In this document: piece by piece, positions 50,055 through 61,000 of the stretch
How positions within the stretch are numbered: position 1 is the stretch's first letter
How the letters are laid out: every line of letters starts with the position of its first letter
Assembly (NCBI RefSeq): GCF_004193775.1
Contig: NC_041003.1
Coordinates: 42,847,611 to 42,911,610 of the forward strand
Direction: 5' to 3'
Length of the DNA stretch: 64,000 nt
From: Glycine soja
Taxonomy: Eukaryota > Streptophyta > Magnoliopsida > Fabales > Fabaceae
The notes under the pieces: model-generated
Seen by the model: only the letters and a program-made list of their open reading frames with translations
The model's database searches: none
What the model was told of the DNA's origin: nothing
Program-made: the position numbers and the translations under genes

Positions 50055-51316
50055 TGTGACACCTTCTATCTCGACATATATATCAATAAATAAAACATAT
50101 AAAAATACAGATTAACAAATTCATGTGAGTAAAATGTTCTCATTCACTTCGCTATTATCAAATAAAACTTATTAAAAGCATATCCGGTTCATAACAAGGC
50201 ACTCAAAGTTTACAAAAGAAATTTTGTTAAATAAGTGAGGTAAAATAAAATAAAATAATTTCATGCAATTAAAATAAAAATTCATTCTCAATGTCATATC
50301 TTATCAGAGCATTATGTTCAGTCATTTGGCATGAGATTTTTTTAAAGTCATCCACTTAGTCATTTATTTTAACAAACATAAGGTTCGAAATCATCACAAA
50401 ATTTAAACACAAATAACACCCAGGGGGTAAATTATCACATTTTTAAAAAAAATACAAATAAATAAAGACATAATCAAAATAAATTATAAAAGTATTCATA
50501 ACATAATTCAACTTAATATAATTTACCTCATTTCATTACTTTATCATTTAAAATTCATTTTTCAATCATCAATCACATTACACATAAATCACACACTTGG
50601 GTCAAGACGTAATAACACTTATCAATTTCATAATAAACAATTAGTAGATGTTATGCAACAATTATACTAAGATTCAAGTCTATATGTAATGTGATACCAT
50701 GTCAGTGAAAAATTACACTGGAACGCTTAAGAGTAGATAACAAGACACACCAAACAATGAGTATGTTAGGTCACTTTCACTAAGTAAAATCATAAGGTGA
50801 CTAGTCAGGATCACTCTGTTTTGCGAGAATGTTCCAACCATATGAGATCAACATAGACTTAAAGGAGCACTCAAACCGAGTGTCTTTACCCTCCAAGGCC
50901 TAGACTCCGAAGGATTTGTTAAGGTATCACCTTCCTGATTCAGGTCCAACCCTTAAAATAATTTTTGCACGCAAACACTGCTCATGAATTATACAATACT
51001 CACGACCTCACACTCGTATTTCAAACACATTTAATACATTATGCTGCAATTTAACACTTTAGGTTCCTAACTAGGAAACCTACATTTTTTCTTTAACATT
51101 TCGCATAAACATTTTTCTCAAGGAAAATAGCAATCAGATTATTGTATAATTTATAACTCATAACACAAGTATTGTCACATCTAATGTTAACCACACTCAT
51201 GTCCACAATTTAACATTTCATAATGTCACAATCTACCATCACATGTTTACGTGTATCTCACAAATTAACACATGTTCAACTTTGCACTTATACTCAATCT
51301 CAATAACAATATTATG

Positions 51317-51861
51317 ATATCAATGCAACATGTTATCTCATAATTAATCACATATTCAATTTATTACTTACATACAATTTCAATCACAATTTCACGATCC
51401 CAATATAACAATCTCGCAATTATAATCATACACGAAGAATTACAATACAATAAACATACCAAAATAAACCACAACTCAATTCTCTAAGGATCCCTACGCA
51501 TGTTCATTCTAACACCAATTGCGATAAACTTATCCCTTACCTTTAAGCGAGCTCACATGTGTAGTCCGACAATAATATCAACGTCTCTAGTAATATTATG
51601 ATCTTACTGTAATATGTTATCTCACAATTCATCATATATTCAATTTATTACTTACACACAATTTCATGATCCCAATATAACAATCTCGCAATTATAATCA
51701 TACATGAAGAATTACAATACAATAAATATTTTAAAATAAACCACAATTTAATTTCCTAAGAATCCCTACACATGTTCATTTTAACCCGAATTACGATAAA
51801 TTCGTCCCTTACCTCTAAGCGGGCTCACATGTGTAGTCCGCCAATGATAGCAGCGTCTCTA
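51317..51861. repeat. ~272-bp tandem duplication inside the solo-LTR-like block
   Basis: Two diverged copies, roughly 51317-51590 and 51600-51861. Shared words include ATAACAATCTCGCAATTATA (near 51401 and 51677), GAATTACAATACAATAAA, and CTCACATGTGTAGTCCG (51551 and 51825). Copies differ by many transitions. Confidence 0.8.
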
Positions 51862-51999
51862 GCAGTTCCCTAAGATTTCTCAAGTTTTTCCTCTGTTTGC
51901 TCTGATAGGATTTTCAAGCGTTAAAGAGAATGAGAAGAGATTGTAACCTCTATTTTACTGTCAACATGCGAGACTAATTTCTCTTTACAAAAATATTAT

Positions 52000-52325
52000 T
52001 TTGCAAATCCCAACGGTGAGAATGTGTCGAAAATGGATTTCAAAGGTAGTGTCCAAATTTCACAACAATCCAACAATTGACGAGTCCGGGATCATAGTTT
52101 TACTAGGACAAATTTTGGGTGTCCACGGGAAAAGAGAAAGCTCAATGTGAAAGACATTTCTTTCACCACAGACATTATCTCAAAAATCTCAATAGTGAGT
52201 CTGTGCGAAAATAAGTTATGAACCATGCGTTCGAATTTCACAACGATCCAACGGTTAACGAGTCTGGATCATCGTTTTACTGAGATAGGTTTGAGTGTAT
52301 GCGGGAAAAAGAGAGGGTTTTGAAA
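52000..52325. repeat. ~170-bp degenerate tandem duplication near the LTR-like 3' end
   Basis: Two related units at about 52000-52140 and 52178-52325 share AATTTCACAACRATCCAAC, ACGAGTC.GG.ATCATNGTTT and a TACTRRGA word, then GTGT...GCGGGAAAA. This is typical of repeated leader motifs in long plant LTRs. Confidence 0.7.
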
Positions 52326-53165
52326 AAAGAAGGAAAAATGAATTTAAGAGAAAGGGAAAGCATAGAGATTTAGAAACTGGTCTAATATGTCTCTATTTAT
52401 AATTAGGATATTCTCAGCCTGTTATTTAGTCTATTTTTTTATTATTTTATAAAAAGGAACTCTATTTTATTTTCTATCAAATTAATAAATAAAATATTTT
52501 TTTATTTTCTTTCAAATTATTATTTTAATTAATAAAGTTATTTTTTCTTATTTATTTAATTATAAATTATTTTTTTAAAATTTTATTTATTTATAAATAA
52601 ATAAAATTAATTTATTTACGAAAAATATGGTGTTACACTTATGGTTCTGGACATGTTATCCCATCATTGAGTGATTGATTTTTCAACTTTATGCATATAA
52701 CTTAGCCTAATTCCAGTTGACATTGTTGCTTACATTTTTGCACTTGTGCCTACTATGCAACCGCAGGAATTGGACACTGAAATAGTCGTAGCAACCACAA
52801 CTGGAACAGCCACAAATGCAACCGCTGTCGCTGCTAATGTAGTTGTTGATGAGAGGCAGATGAATGCACTCTTTCTTGGTGTGGTAAGCTATTTTAGATT
52901 GAACCTACTCGAACCCAAAGACAACTTGTATGTCAATATAAAAAAGTTCAAAATCTCATTGTTAGCTTCTGGTATTTGAATTTTGTGTTCTGCTAATGGT
53001 TTTCTTTGTGATGCTCTACAGGTTCGGGTTAGCGAATCATAGAATTTGCTCTTCTCCTGAAACAGCTCTTGTACTTTGACCGGTACACACGGTTGTTGGC
53101 TCCCAACTTGAACATGCTTCAGGATTAGAGGATTTCCATTGCTTCCAATAGAAGAAGCAGGGTAT

Positions 53166-55500
53166 AGAGACAATTTTTTAGGAGTTGGTACACAAAATCT
53201 AGATGTATGTACCCCATCTTAGTTCAAAAATATTTTATTTGTATGATTATTTTGGTATATAAATAAAAAGATCCATAGTTGTCATGTGAGAGCCAAGCTC
53301 ATTTGGTTGGGACATTTTTTTTGCAAGTTCTCGGAATGGAATTCAACATCTTAATATAAATAGTTAAATTTGTTTAAAAAAAATATAATGAGGTGACTAA
53401 TTGTTTGTGAAAGATAAAAAAAATTAAATTTAGTTATTGAACATGCAGGATGAATTCACTCCTAAAATATTCCTTCACTGTTGCTCTCCTCATGGGCCTT
53501 AAAATTCTATCAATAAACAAATATAAGTTTTTTTTTTATTTTGAATAACTTTTTTCCATTTTAGAGAAATATAAGAAGAGCTAACGTTTTGTCGATTAGG
53601 AAAACGTTGAAAAACTCTTTGAAAAGAAGATAATAACTAGTTTTGAGTGCTCTTAAATATGAGTTTAATAATAAAAAAATGCATAAAAACAATCTGAAAA
53701 AATTGTTCACGAAATTAATCCATTTACAAGAAAAAGAAAATAAGGAGATTAAGTACATATATAGCACACAAAAGATTTATTTTGATTTACTTACAAATTA
53801 CCAAGAGTTACGTTTAATCCTCGACACAATGATAAAGATTTTTGTTCCAAAACCAGTAACAAAATACAATCAATACCCAAATATTCTTTAGACAAATTTC
53901 TTCAAACTCTATTCTTAAGTATTCTTTATCTATAACCACGTTTCCCATATACTTTTTAGGTGTCAACTCCCCATATTTAAGATATATACTATTTGAGAGA
54001 TTTACAATAATGTTAGGCAATGAATGTTCTCCAAGACTAAATAAAAGGTTCAAAACTATGGCAATAAACATAGAGAAATGAATGAAAACCAGAGAATGTT
54101 TTTGAAAGTTAATACTCAACTATGAAATTTTTTTCTTCATAAATGACTTTTTTCATAGAGCATCAAGAATAATTGAACTTTGTAACTAATGTCTCTCGGG
54201 TAATTAAGATGAATGTTCTACATTCACATTTGTGCGCTAGTTGCCATTTTATATATTAGCTTTTTTTGGTTTTCAACGAGTATTCTTTTTAGAAAACAAT
54301 TCTTCTTAAAATATTGTTGGACATTAAATATACCTCTTTTAATAAAAATTTGAACTTTGATTTATCACGGTAAGAAGATGTCTTTCACTAGAACCAATCC
54401 ATATTAGTATACTCCCTTCATATATAATTCTTTCATTGAAAAAATTCATTTTGAGTAAGAAAATTAATTTTTTTTATCCGTAAGAATTGAATACGATATC
54501 AAGAAATTTATAACACTCACACATCATATTTAACCAATTAAACTAGACTCCCTTAATATTAAAAAAATTAGTTAATATCATTTAATTTTATTTATCTTAT
54601 TAAAAAAGTAAGTTTTTTTTCTTCTTAAACTACTCTTTATTAAGGTTGATATCAAGAATAAAAAAATATTAAAAATATAATCTCAATTAAATCAAAAAAT
54701 ATATTAAAAATAATATAATTGAATATGATAAAGTTAATTAAGATTTATTTATATTTTAATCTACCAAACATAAATTTTTTGTAGCGTAGATTTAATATTT
54801 TAAATTAAATCCCAAAGGAGTATTATATACTAGCTTTAACTGCATGACAACCTGCTTTTCAGATTATGCATTGTACTTCACGTCAATACTTTTCTTCTTC
54901 TTCTACCAGATTAATACTTCAGCATTAGATTCTCTTTTTTTCTTCTTGCTACTTTTTTCACCTTGAATAAGGTTGTCTTAAGATTTAATTTTGAACAATG
55001 TGACACAAGTTCTAAGAGAACAGATTCCAGATTCCAGACAGTCTTCTGATGATGTTTGAGATATAACATCATCTGAGATTTCAGTTTACTTCAAACTATT
55101 CTTAAATGTCTGAATCTACATACTTAACCATTTCTTTTAGAATTCATTTAATCTTTAAAACTACGTTATTATAATTTTTTTTGGGAACCTATGACAGAAC
55201 ACATTCTTAGTTTTAAGAGAGTTGTCTAAAGAAAAGGAGTTACTATGCAGATCGCTATTAGGAGATACGAGGTGACGCACATTGTTTATAAAAAAAATTA
55301 ACCATGACTTTAAGAAAATAAAAACTTAAAATACACACAATAATAATTAATTATATACACACCAAAATCACATTTTTACAAGGAATGTATTTTCAGCATC
55401 TGTTGCCAATCTGTTGTTGCACAGAAAAATTGAATGCTGGAGCTAATCTGCTTCTAATAGACCATGTAGAGCAACAAGTCAATCTTATTGCCCTTGTTCA
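53166..55500. other. AT-rich spacer between ABC1K pseudogene and EDR4-like gene
   Basis: No gene is supportable. Overlapping frames on both strands at 53561-54119 are low-complexity Lys/Asn/Ile/Phe sequences. Poly-A and poly-T runs are abundant. Confidence 0.55.
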
Positions 55501-55733
55501 AGGGAACTAAACACAATAATTTCTTTGTATAGATGCATCATCACTACATACATCCCAAATTTGGATAAAAGAATTCCCCTTAATTCTTGATCTTCCAAGC
55601 TTCACTTTAAATTCACCACAAATAGAATAAACTGAATTGTCATCTGAGCCAGTGCATGGCATTTGAGCTCTCTCTTGAGGGTTATGAATCAATCATTTTC
55701 TGCATTGAGTATGTGCTCTATTCCTTCAACAGA
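55501..55733 (-). other. Probable 3' UTR of the EDR4-like gene
   Basis: Sequence directly after the EDR4-like stop on the minus strand. It is somewhat less AT-rich than the neighbouring spacer and has no clear coding. The 61-codon frame at 55507-55692 looks incidental. A polyadenylation site was not pinned down. Confidence 0.4.
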
Positions 55734-58700
55734 TTACGGAATCCCTCTTATCACTTGACTCGGCGAGGTATAACCCATCAGTCGATGAAGGGGTGAGCTT
55801 TTTGGCTGTGAATGTGCCTCCAGTTCAGATGACACATTATTGGAGGAGTTCACGGCTTGTTCGTCTGTTTCCACTGGAGCTTTACTTGTGGTAGGACTTC
55901 TTGAAGCATTTTTGTCCTTCTCTGTTATAGGCTCCAAGGTGCCGGAAGAGACAGTTTGCTTATCATATGCACTGTCATGCAAGGGATGTAATGGTGCCGC
56001 AGACACAGGATCACCTTCTGAAGAGTAGCTTTTACCAACAGAATGACCATAATCATCAGAATATGAAATGTGGTCTGCGTGAGACACTGAATGTGGATTG
56101 CTTCCATCAATCACCTCGTTTCGGTCATCAAGGTTACTAGATGATGATGGGGGCTCGAGAGCATTTGGTGCATACGAGACTATATGACTTCTGTTCTGCA
56201 GAGAAAACTTGAGTACCTCTTGACATGCACCACATTTGAGCTGGTGGTATACCCTTTTGAAGAGGAGGAAATCAGCAGGCAGTTGCAGCAGCTTCAAGCA
56301 TTTATGACAAGTGACAAACGGTGCTCCACCTGCTACTGGCCGGTAATGTCGCCTAGTCAAGCTCGGTTTCTCCCAAAAATATTTCTTCACCTCGGGCCTA
56401 TGCCTCTGATCATAAGAATTTGTTTCATGGGCATGTGCTGGGAGGTTAGAGGTCATTAGCCATTGTGGACTTGAGGGATAAGAATGGCAAGGTGAGCAAC
56501 AACTGTGACCTTGATTAGGCCTACATAACTCTTCATGCTGATAAAGATCACGTGGAGGCAACTCTGCGGAGCATTGCCACTGTTGCGGACAGCAAGGAAA
56601 AAAGGAATGATCCACATGGTGTATGCTGCTCGTTGGCTCGGTTAAATAAGGTACAACATGTGAAAAATTATGCTTTTGGCACCTGTTGGTTCCATGACTA
56701 CATATTCCATCACACCTAGGATAATCCGAACTGTGATAAAGTCTTCTTTCATGAAGATCATGGCTTTGATATGAAGAAACATGACTTCCCATGGACAGTC
56801 TTCCATTTGTTTCCCCATTTAGATAGCTAGTTCTGTTGAGTTGTTCCTGCAATTTATAAACCATTCTCAACAGTTTCATCTTCTCCTGGTCAGGGTCATC
56901 AAAGGAGTCGGGTGATCGATAGCTAGAGCTGCAGTATAACTCATCGTGCATTTGATTTGATGTGCTGCCACTTTCATAGCCAGATAGTGAACCACTTCGA
57001 TGGTGAGGCACTCTGAGTGGAAACTCATCTTTCTTTGTTCTCATCCAATGTGCATGGCCGTGCCTTGTAGTCTCTGACACTTCATTTAGATTCCTCCTGT
57101 TGTCTCTTGGGATACGAGGCCTTCCCTCGCGAAAATATGATTGGCGTTGTGTTTCAAGATCACCGCGTAACATGCTATTAACAAGGCCTTTTCCCTTTCT
57201 GGACCCTCCCTCAGAAACACCATTAGCAACAGTGTAAGTGTTCTCAAAAGAATCTAAATACTGATTAGGGAACTGCTCGTCCACCCCATCGTTTGAAGAG
57301 ATGCTGCCATCATAAGCATGATAGCTTTGAATGGTTGAGGACTTAGACAATCCTCCCAGTGTACCACTAGTCTCAAAACCAGGATTAATTACTTCTGTGT
57401 TATCAAATGTATCAACAGATCTTACACAGTCAAAGCTATGGTGAACGGCTTTGGAAGAAGCATGATAACCAGATGTACCTTCTTCAAGTTCACGAGGGTA
57501 AGCACGTGAAATTCTTCCTTCTTCAGTACTTAACCTTTGGGGAATAGATGCATTTCTGGTATTATCCACTTCAGATTTTGCACCCACTAGACCTGATTGG
57601 TCATGTTTAGGATCTCCACCATCCGATGCACACCCATTCAACTCCTCTTCTGTTACCTCTAATAACAAGTTTCGGTTATTTAATTCTTCTGATCCTGCTT
57701 CATTGCTTCCATTAATGTCCACTTCAGGATTTGCACCAACTAGAGCCGAGTTGTCATTATTGACTTCTTCTCTATCCAATCCAGAAAATAAATCTTTTTC
57801 CGCTCCTTCCAGTAACAAGTTTCCATTATTTAACTCTTCTGCTGCTTCAAAATCATTTCCAGCAATGTCCACTTCAGACTTTTGCAGCCCTGGAGCCAAT
57901 TTCTCATCATTGCCATCTTTATCGAATGTACTTATTAAGTGCTTCACTGCTCCTTCTAATGGCACATTTCCATTACTTAGCTCTTCTCCTTGTAGTTGCA
58001 AGTTTGTGTTCTTTGCATTTTCTACTGAACTCTCTGCTATCAATTCTGCCAAGGCCTCAATCTCAAAGTAAGTTACCTCATCTGAACAACCATTGTAGGA
58101 CACTGTATGTCTTCTCATATCAGATAATTTATGGCTATCCATCTCATTTCCCAGTTCTTCATCTGGTAAATTTAACTGTTCTATATGCTCTCCATTGCAT
58201 TCACCATTTTCAATTTGATCCCTTCCATCATTTCCATTCAAAGAACATTCTTCTGAGGATGAACTAGATGCTTTTGCCATCAAACCATTCTCACGAGAAA
58301 TAAGTGGCTGCTCTGCATTGCATTCACCATCTTCAATTTGATCCCTTCCATCATTTCCATTCATAGAACCTTCTCTTGAGGAAGAACTAGTTGATTTTTC
58401 CCCAAAACCATTCTCCTGAGAAGTGACTAGCTGCTCTCCATTGCATTCACCATCTTCAATTTGATCGCTTCCACCACTTCCATTCAAAGAACATTCACCT
58501 GAGGAAGAATTAGTTGCATTTTCCTTGAAACCATTCTCCTGATAACTAACTAGCTGCTCTCCATTGCTGTATTTTTTATCATGAGCTTTAGTATCCAATG
58601 CATTTGTGGGAGCTGCACCAGTTTCATGCATTCTGGATTCTGAGTTCAATGCATTTCCAGGAGCTGCATCAGTTTCACGTGTACTGGATTCTCTGTTCAA

Positions 58701-59337
58701 TGCATTTCTAGGAGCTGCATCAGTTTCATGTGTATTGGATTCTGAGTTCACAGCCCTATTTCTTCGTTTCTTAGCTGTATGGTGAGCAGTGAAATGATTT
58801 CAGTTAAATATTAAGAATTATAGAATGTATATGCATATAATCAGTAACTTCATTTGTAAAACTAAAATTAAAAAATTAGTACACATACTAGAGGCAGGCA
58901 ATAGATTGGAGCAGCAATATTTGCTTCCTAGAGTAAGGAATAATTTATTCTAGCAAGACATTTATATCAATCAATCAAAGAGAATAAATCATATCAGAAA
59001 AATCAATTTGGTTAGCATAAGTTCACAAGAAAGTTCAAAAAAAAAAAAAAAGTTCACAAGAAAGTAACAACCCAAACACAAAATGTAGGTAAGAGCTCAG
59101 TAAACAGCAAGTGCAACAGACACAGTTCACAAACTTCACAGCTCAAAATTTATACTCCATCATGTTTCGCTACTGAATAAAACACGAAAAACAACAATGA
59201 GATTTTTAACCTTGAAGAGTGGTGCCACATCCACCACACTTGTACACATCATAATCTGGAGACTCTGGAAGAAGTTGCCAGCATTTAGGACATAACACTA
59301 GTCTCGGTTTGGGTTTGGGAGCCGATTCACCAGACAT
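55734..59337 (-). CDS. EDR4: EDR4-like (ENHANCED DISEASE RESISTANCE 4) protein
   Basis: Two exons on the minus strand, 59337-59211 and 58774-55734, join at CAAG|GTTAAA ... ATACAG|CTAAG, restoring an Ala codon; 1055 aa. Residues 14-42 form a zinc ribbon (CPKCWQLLPE ... KCGGCGTTLQ) shared by the EDR4/DUF3133 family. A long acidic, Asn/Ser-rich region with tandem repeats follows, then a DDPDQEKMKLLRMVYKLQEQ coiled-coil near residue 650, a His/Cys/Pro-rich part, and the DUF3133 zinc-ribbon (FVTCHKCLKLLQLPADFLLF ... KCGACQEVLKFSL) near 860-905. The C-terminus is YTSPSQVIRGIP. Arabidopsis EDR4 negatively regulates powdery-mildew resistance and helps deliver the kinase EDR1; the same role here is inferred. 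The frame is intact. Confidence 0.9.
58190..58566 (-). repeat. Coding tandem repeat, 3 x 123 bp (41 aa)
   Basis: Within EDR4-like exon 2. The unit encodes GEQL..QENG, then a Ser-rich block, EC/GSLNG..G.DQIEDGECN. Matching words CATTGCATTCACCAT recur at about 58193, 58316 and 58439, a 123-bp period that keeps frame. Confidence 0.9.
58600..58755 (-). repeat. Coding tandem repeat, 3 x 51 bp (17 aa)
   Basis: Just N-terminal to the 41-aa repeats. Units are NSESNTHETDAAPRNAL, NRESSTRETDAAPGNAL and NSESRMHETGAAPTNAL, each 17 residues and in frame. Confidence 0.9.
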
Positions 59338-60514
59338 CTTACTCCAAATTTATAATAAATTACTGTTCCAATATTGGATTTTGGCAACAGATTTTGCACA
59401 GCAGGTCTCAAAGTTCAACACCAAATCCACTCACAACATTCTGGCTGGAAAAAAATGCTCTCCGAAGATTTCATTGCCTGTATCGAATAAGATTGAAGTT
59501 TAGGTTGCATGCTCAAAAATAAATGGCTCCTTAATTATGGAAAAAAATATACTATAGATGCAGAAAATCAACAAGAAATATAGATAATAAAAGCATTTTG
59601 TTCATATTTCGTAAATTTTGCCAAAGTGACATTATGGATCTTGAATCAGCTAACTCTACTAACTCGAACTTAGCAATTACCAGACATGACACTACTAGCA
59701 TCAACAAAAATCAACTACCGTAATAAATGTTTTCCAGAATAGGAAATCCTCTTCGAAAGGAACATGCTCCAATTTTTGGAAACAAATCTATAATTCTCAG
59801 AATCTATCTATCCACTACATGCTCTTCTACGGTAGTTTCAAAGCTCATAGTATTCAGCTTCTTAAAAATTCATTTTTAAGTAGCAATTTGAGAAATTCTT
59901 TACCATTTTTCCTATATTATAATATCGGCACACGGTTATGACGTAAGACCAATTAACCCTTTAGGTCTAAAAGTGACACACACAAAAAACAAAACACATA
60001 AGATGGAGTTAAATTTCATAGAACAGAAAGTTAAAATTTACATTATCACTCACACAAAGAGAATCACGAACCATAATATGTTAAATTTTTTCACAAAATA
60101 AGCTGAATGTATAGCGAAATTTGCGGCATGTATCAAAGTTAACAAAACAAAAGAGAAGTCCAACCCCACCATTACCAACCAACGATAAAACCAACCTTCG
60201 CACCTATCACGCAAAAAAAAAAAAAACATTAAAAAGAAACAGTGTTTAACAATATACAAACCCACAAATAGAAAAAAAAACAAAATCAATTTTCATTTTT
60301 TTCTCCAAAAAACGATATTTAAGAAAACCAGCAAAAGGAAAAGAGCAGAGATATTCACCGGAAGAATCAAGCTATTCGCACCCATTACGTGAAATAAAAT
60401 AAAATAAAAAAACTTAATAGGAAATATCGTTTCAAAATACACAAACCCACAAAGAAAAAACAAAAGCAAGATTCATTTTTTTCTCCAAAAAACGTTTTTT
60501 AAGAAAAACATCAA

Positions 60515-60545
<31 letters not shown>

Positions 60546-61000
60546 TCACCGGGGAGAATCAAGGTACCCACCACGCAGCACAGTCACAACAAACAACACC
60601 AGGTTCGTAGCTTAGATCGGATCAGAAGGTAGATAGAGGAAAGGAAAAAAGAAAAAGAGAAGAAAAGAAAAGAGAGGAGCGAGAAATTAAATGAAAATGG
60701 AAAAGGGTGAATGAAGCGAAGGTGGCGGGAAAGAGGGGTGGGAGACAAAACGAGAAACCTTTTCTTTTCTTTTCCACAAAAAAACTTTGGCACAGAAGAA
60801 TAAGAGAGAGAGAGAAAGGAAGAATGAATGAATTGTGTATTATTTTTGTCTGTGTGTTAGTTTGGTCAACACTTGCGACCCAGAAACAAGGAATGGATGT
60901 AACACAGTTTCATGGTCTTGTGTGTCTGGTTTGTGTCTGTGTCTGGTGTTTTTCTTTTATCTTCTTCTTCTTCTGATCGCGTGTGTGTTGGTGTTAGTTA
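59338..61000 (-). promoter_or_regulatory. EDR4-like leader and promoter region
   Basis: Upstream of the EDR4-like start on the minus strand. It holds a 180-bp tandem duplication (60195-60552), a (GA)n tract at 60518-60545 that reads (CT)n in the transcript direction and is common in plant 5' leaders, and a purine-rich stretch at 60630-60700. Frames at 60584-61029 here are incidental. The transcription start is not determined. Confidence 0.5.
60195..60552. repeat. ~180-bp tandem duplication in the EDR4-like leader
   Basis: Two units, about 60195-60361 and 60374-60552, share TTCGCACC.AT.ACG, ACAAACCCACAAA, TTCATTTTTTTCTCCAAAAA and end in TTCACCGG/GTCACCGG. The right unit additionally contains the (GA)n tract. 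Confidence 0.8.

Larger units (their letters stand above)
50055..52637. mobile_element. Solo-LTR-like retroelement block
   Basis: Starts TGTGACACCTTCTATCTCGA and ends ATATGGTGTTACA, i.e. TG...CA with GTGACACC/GGTGTTAC near-inverted ends typical of plant LTRs. The 2.58-kb body is AT-rich and non-coding, with promoter- and leader-like repeats. The expected 5-bp target duplication is not seen (GTGAT left, CTTAT right), so the limits may be off or the element may have recombined. It lies in the last large intron of the ABC1K pseudogene. Ty3-type is a guess. Confidence 0.6.
40870..53165 (+). pseudogene. Decayed plastid ABC1K (UbiB-type) kinase gene
   Basis: Exon remnants in order: ~40875-40964, 41062-41204, 42455-42568, 48133-48266, 48359-48514, 48814-49079, 49167-49264, 49365-49421, 52767-52883, 53022-~53160. 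They match plant ABC1K1/ABC1K3-type proteins, which act on prenyl-lipid metabolism at plastoglobules. The ABC1 KxGQ motif (YIKLGQ), the VIKVLKPG lysine and FHADVHAGN remain. Damage: no start or transit peptide; a gap between FIASAP and VPFEEIE; stops at 48434, 48838, 53040 and 53126; DFG changed to NFG at 49258; the exon after it missing; about 20 bp lost after VRVSES. Splice sites are mostly kept, with a GC donor at 49422. Introns hold a LINE, an LTR element and a solo-LTR-like block. It cannot make a working kinase; an intact paralogue probably exists elsewhere. Confidence 0.9.

Noticed and set aside
50055..52637. CRISPR-like or satellite array suggested by repeated words
   Set aside because: Only two diverged copies of each unit and no regular spacer pattern; best explained as tandem duplications in an LTR.
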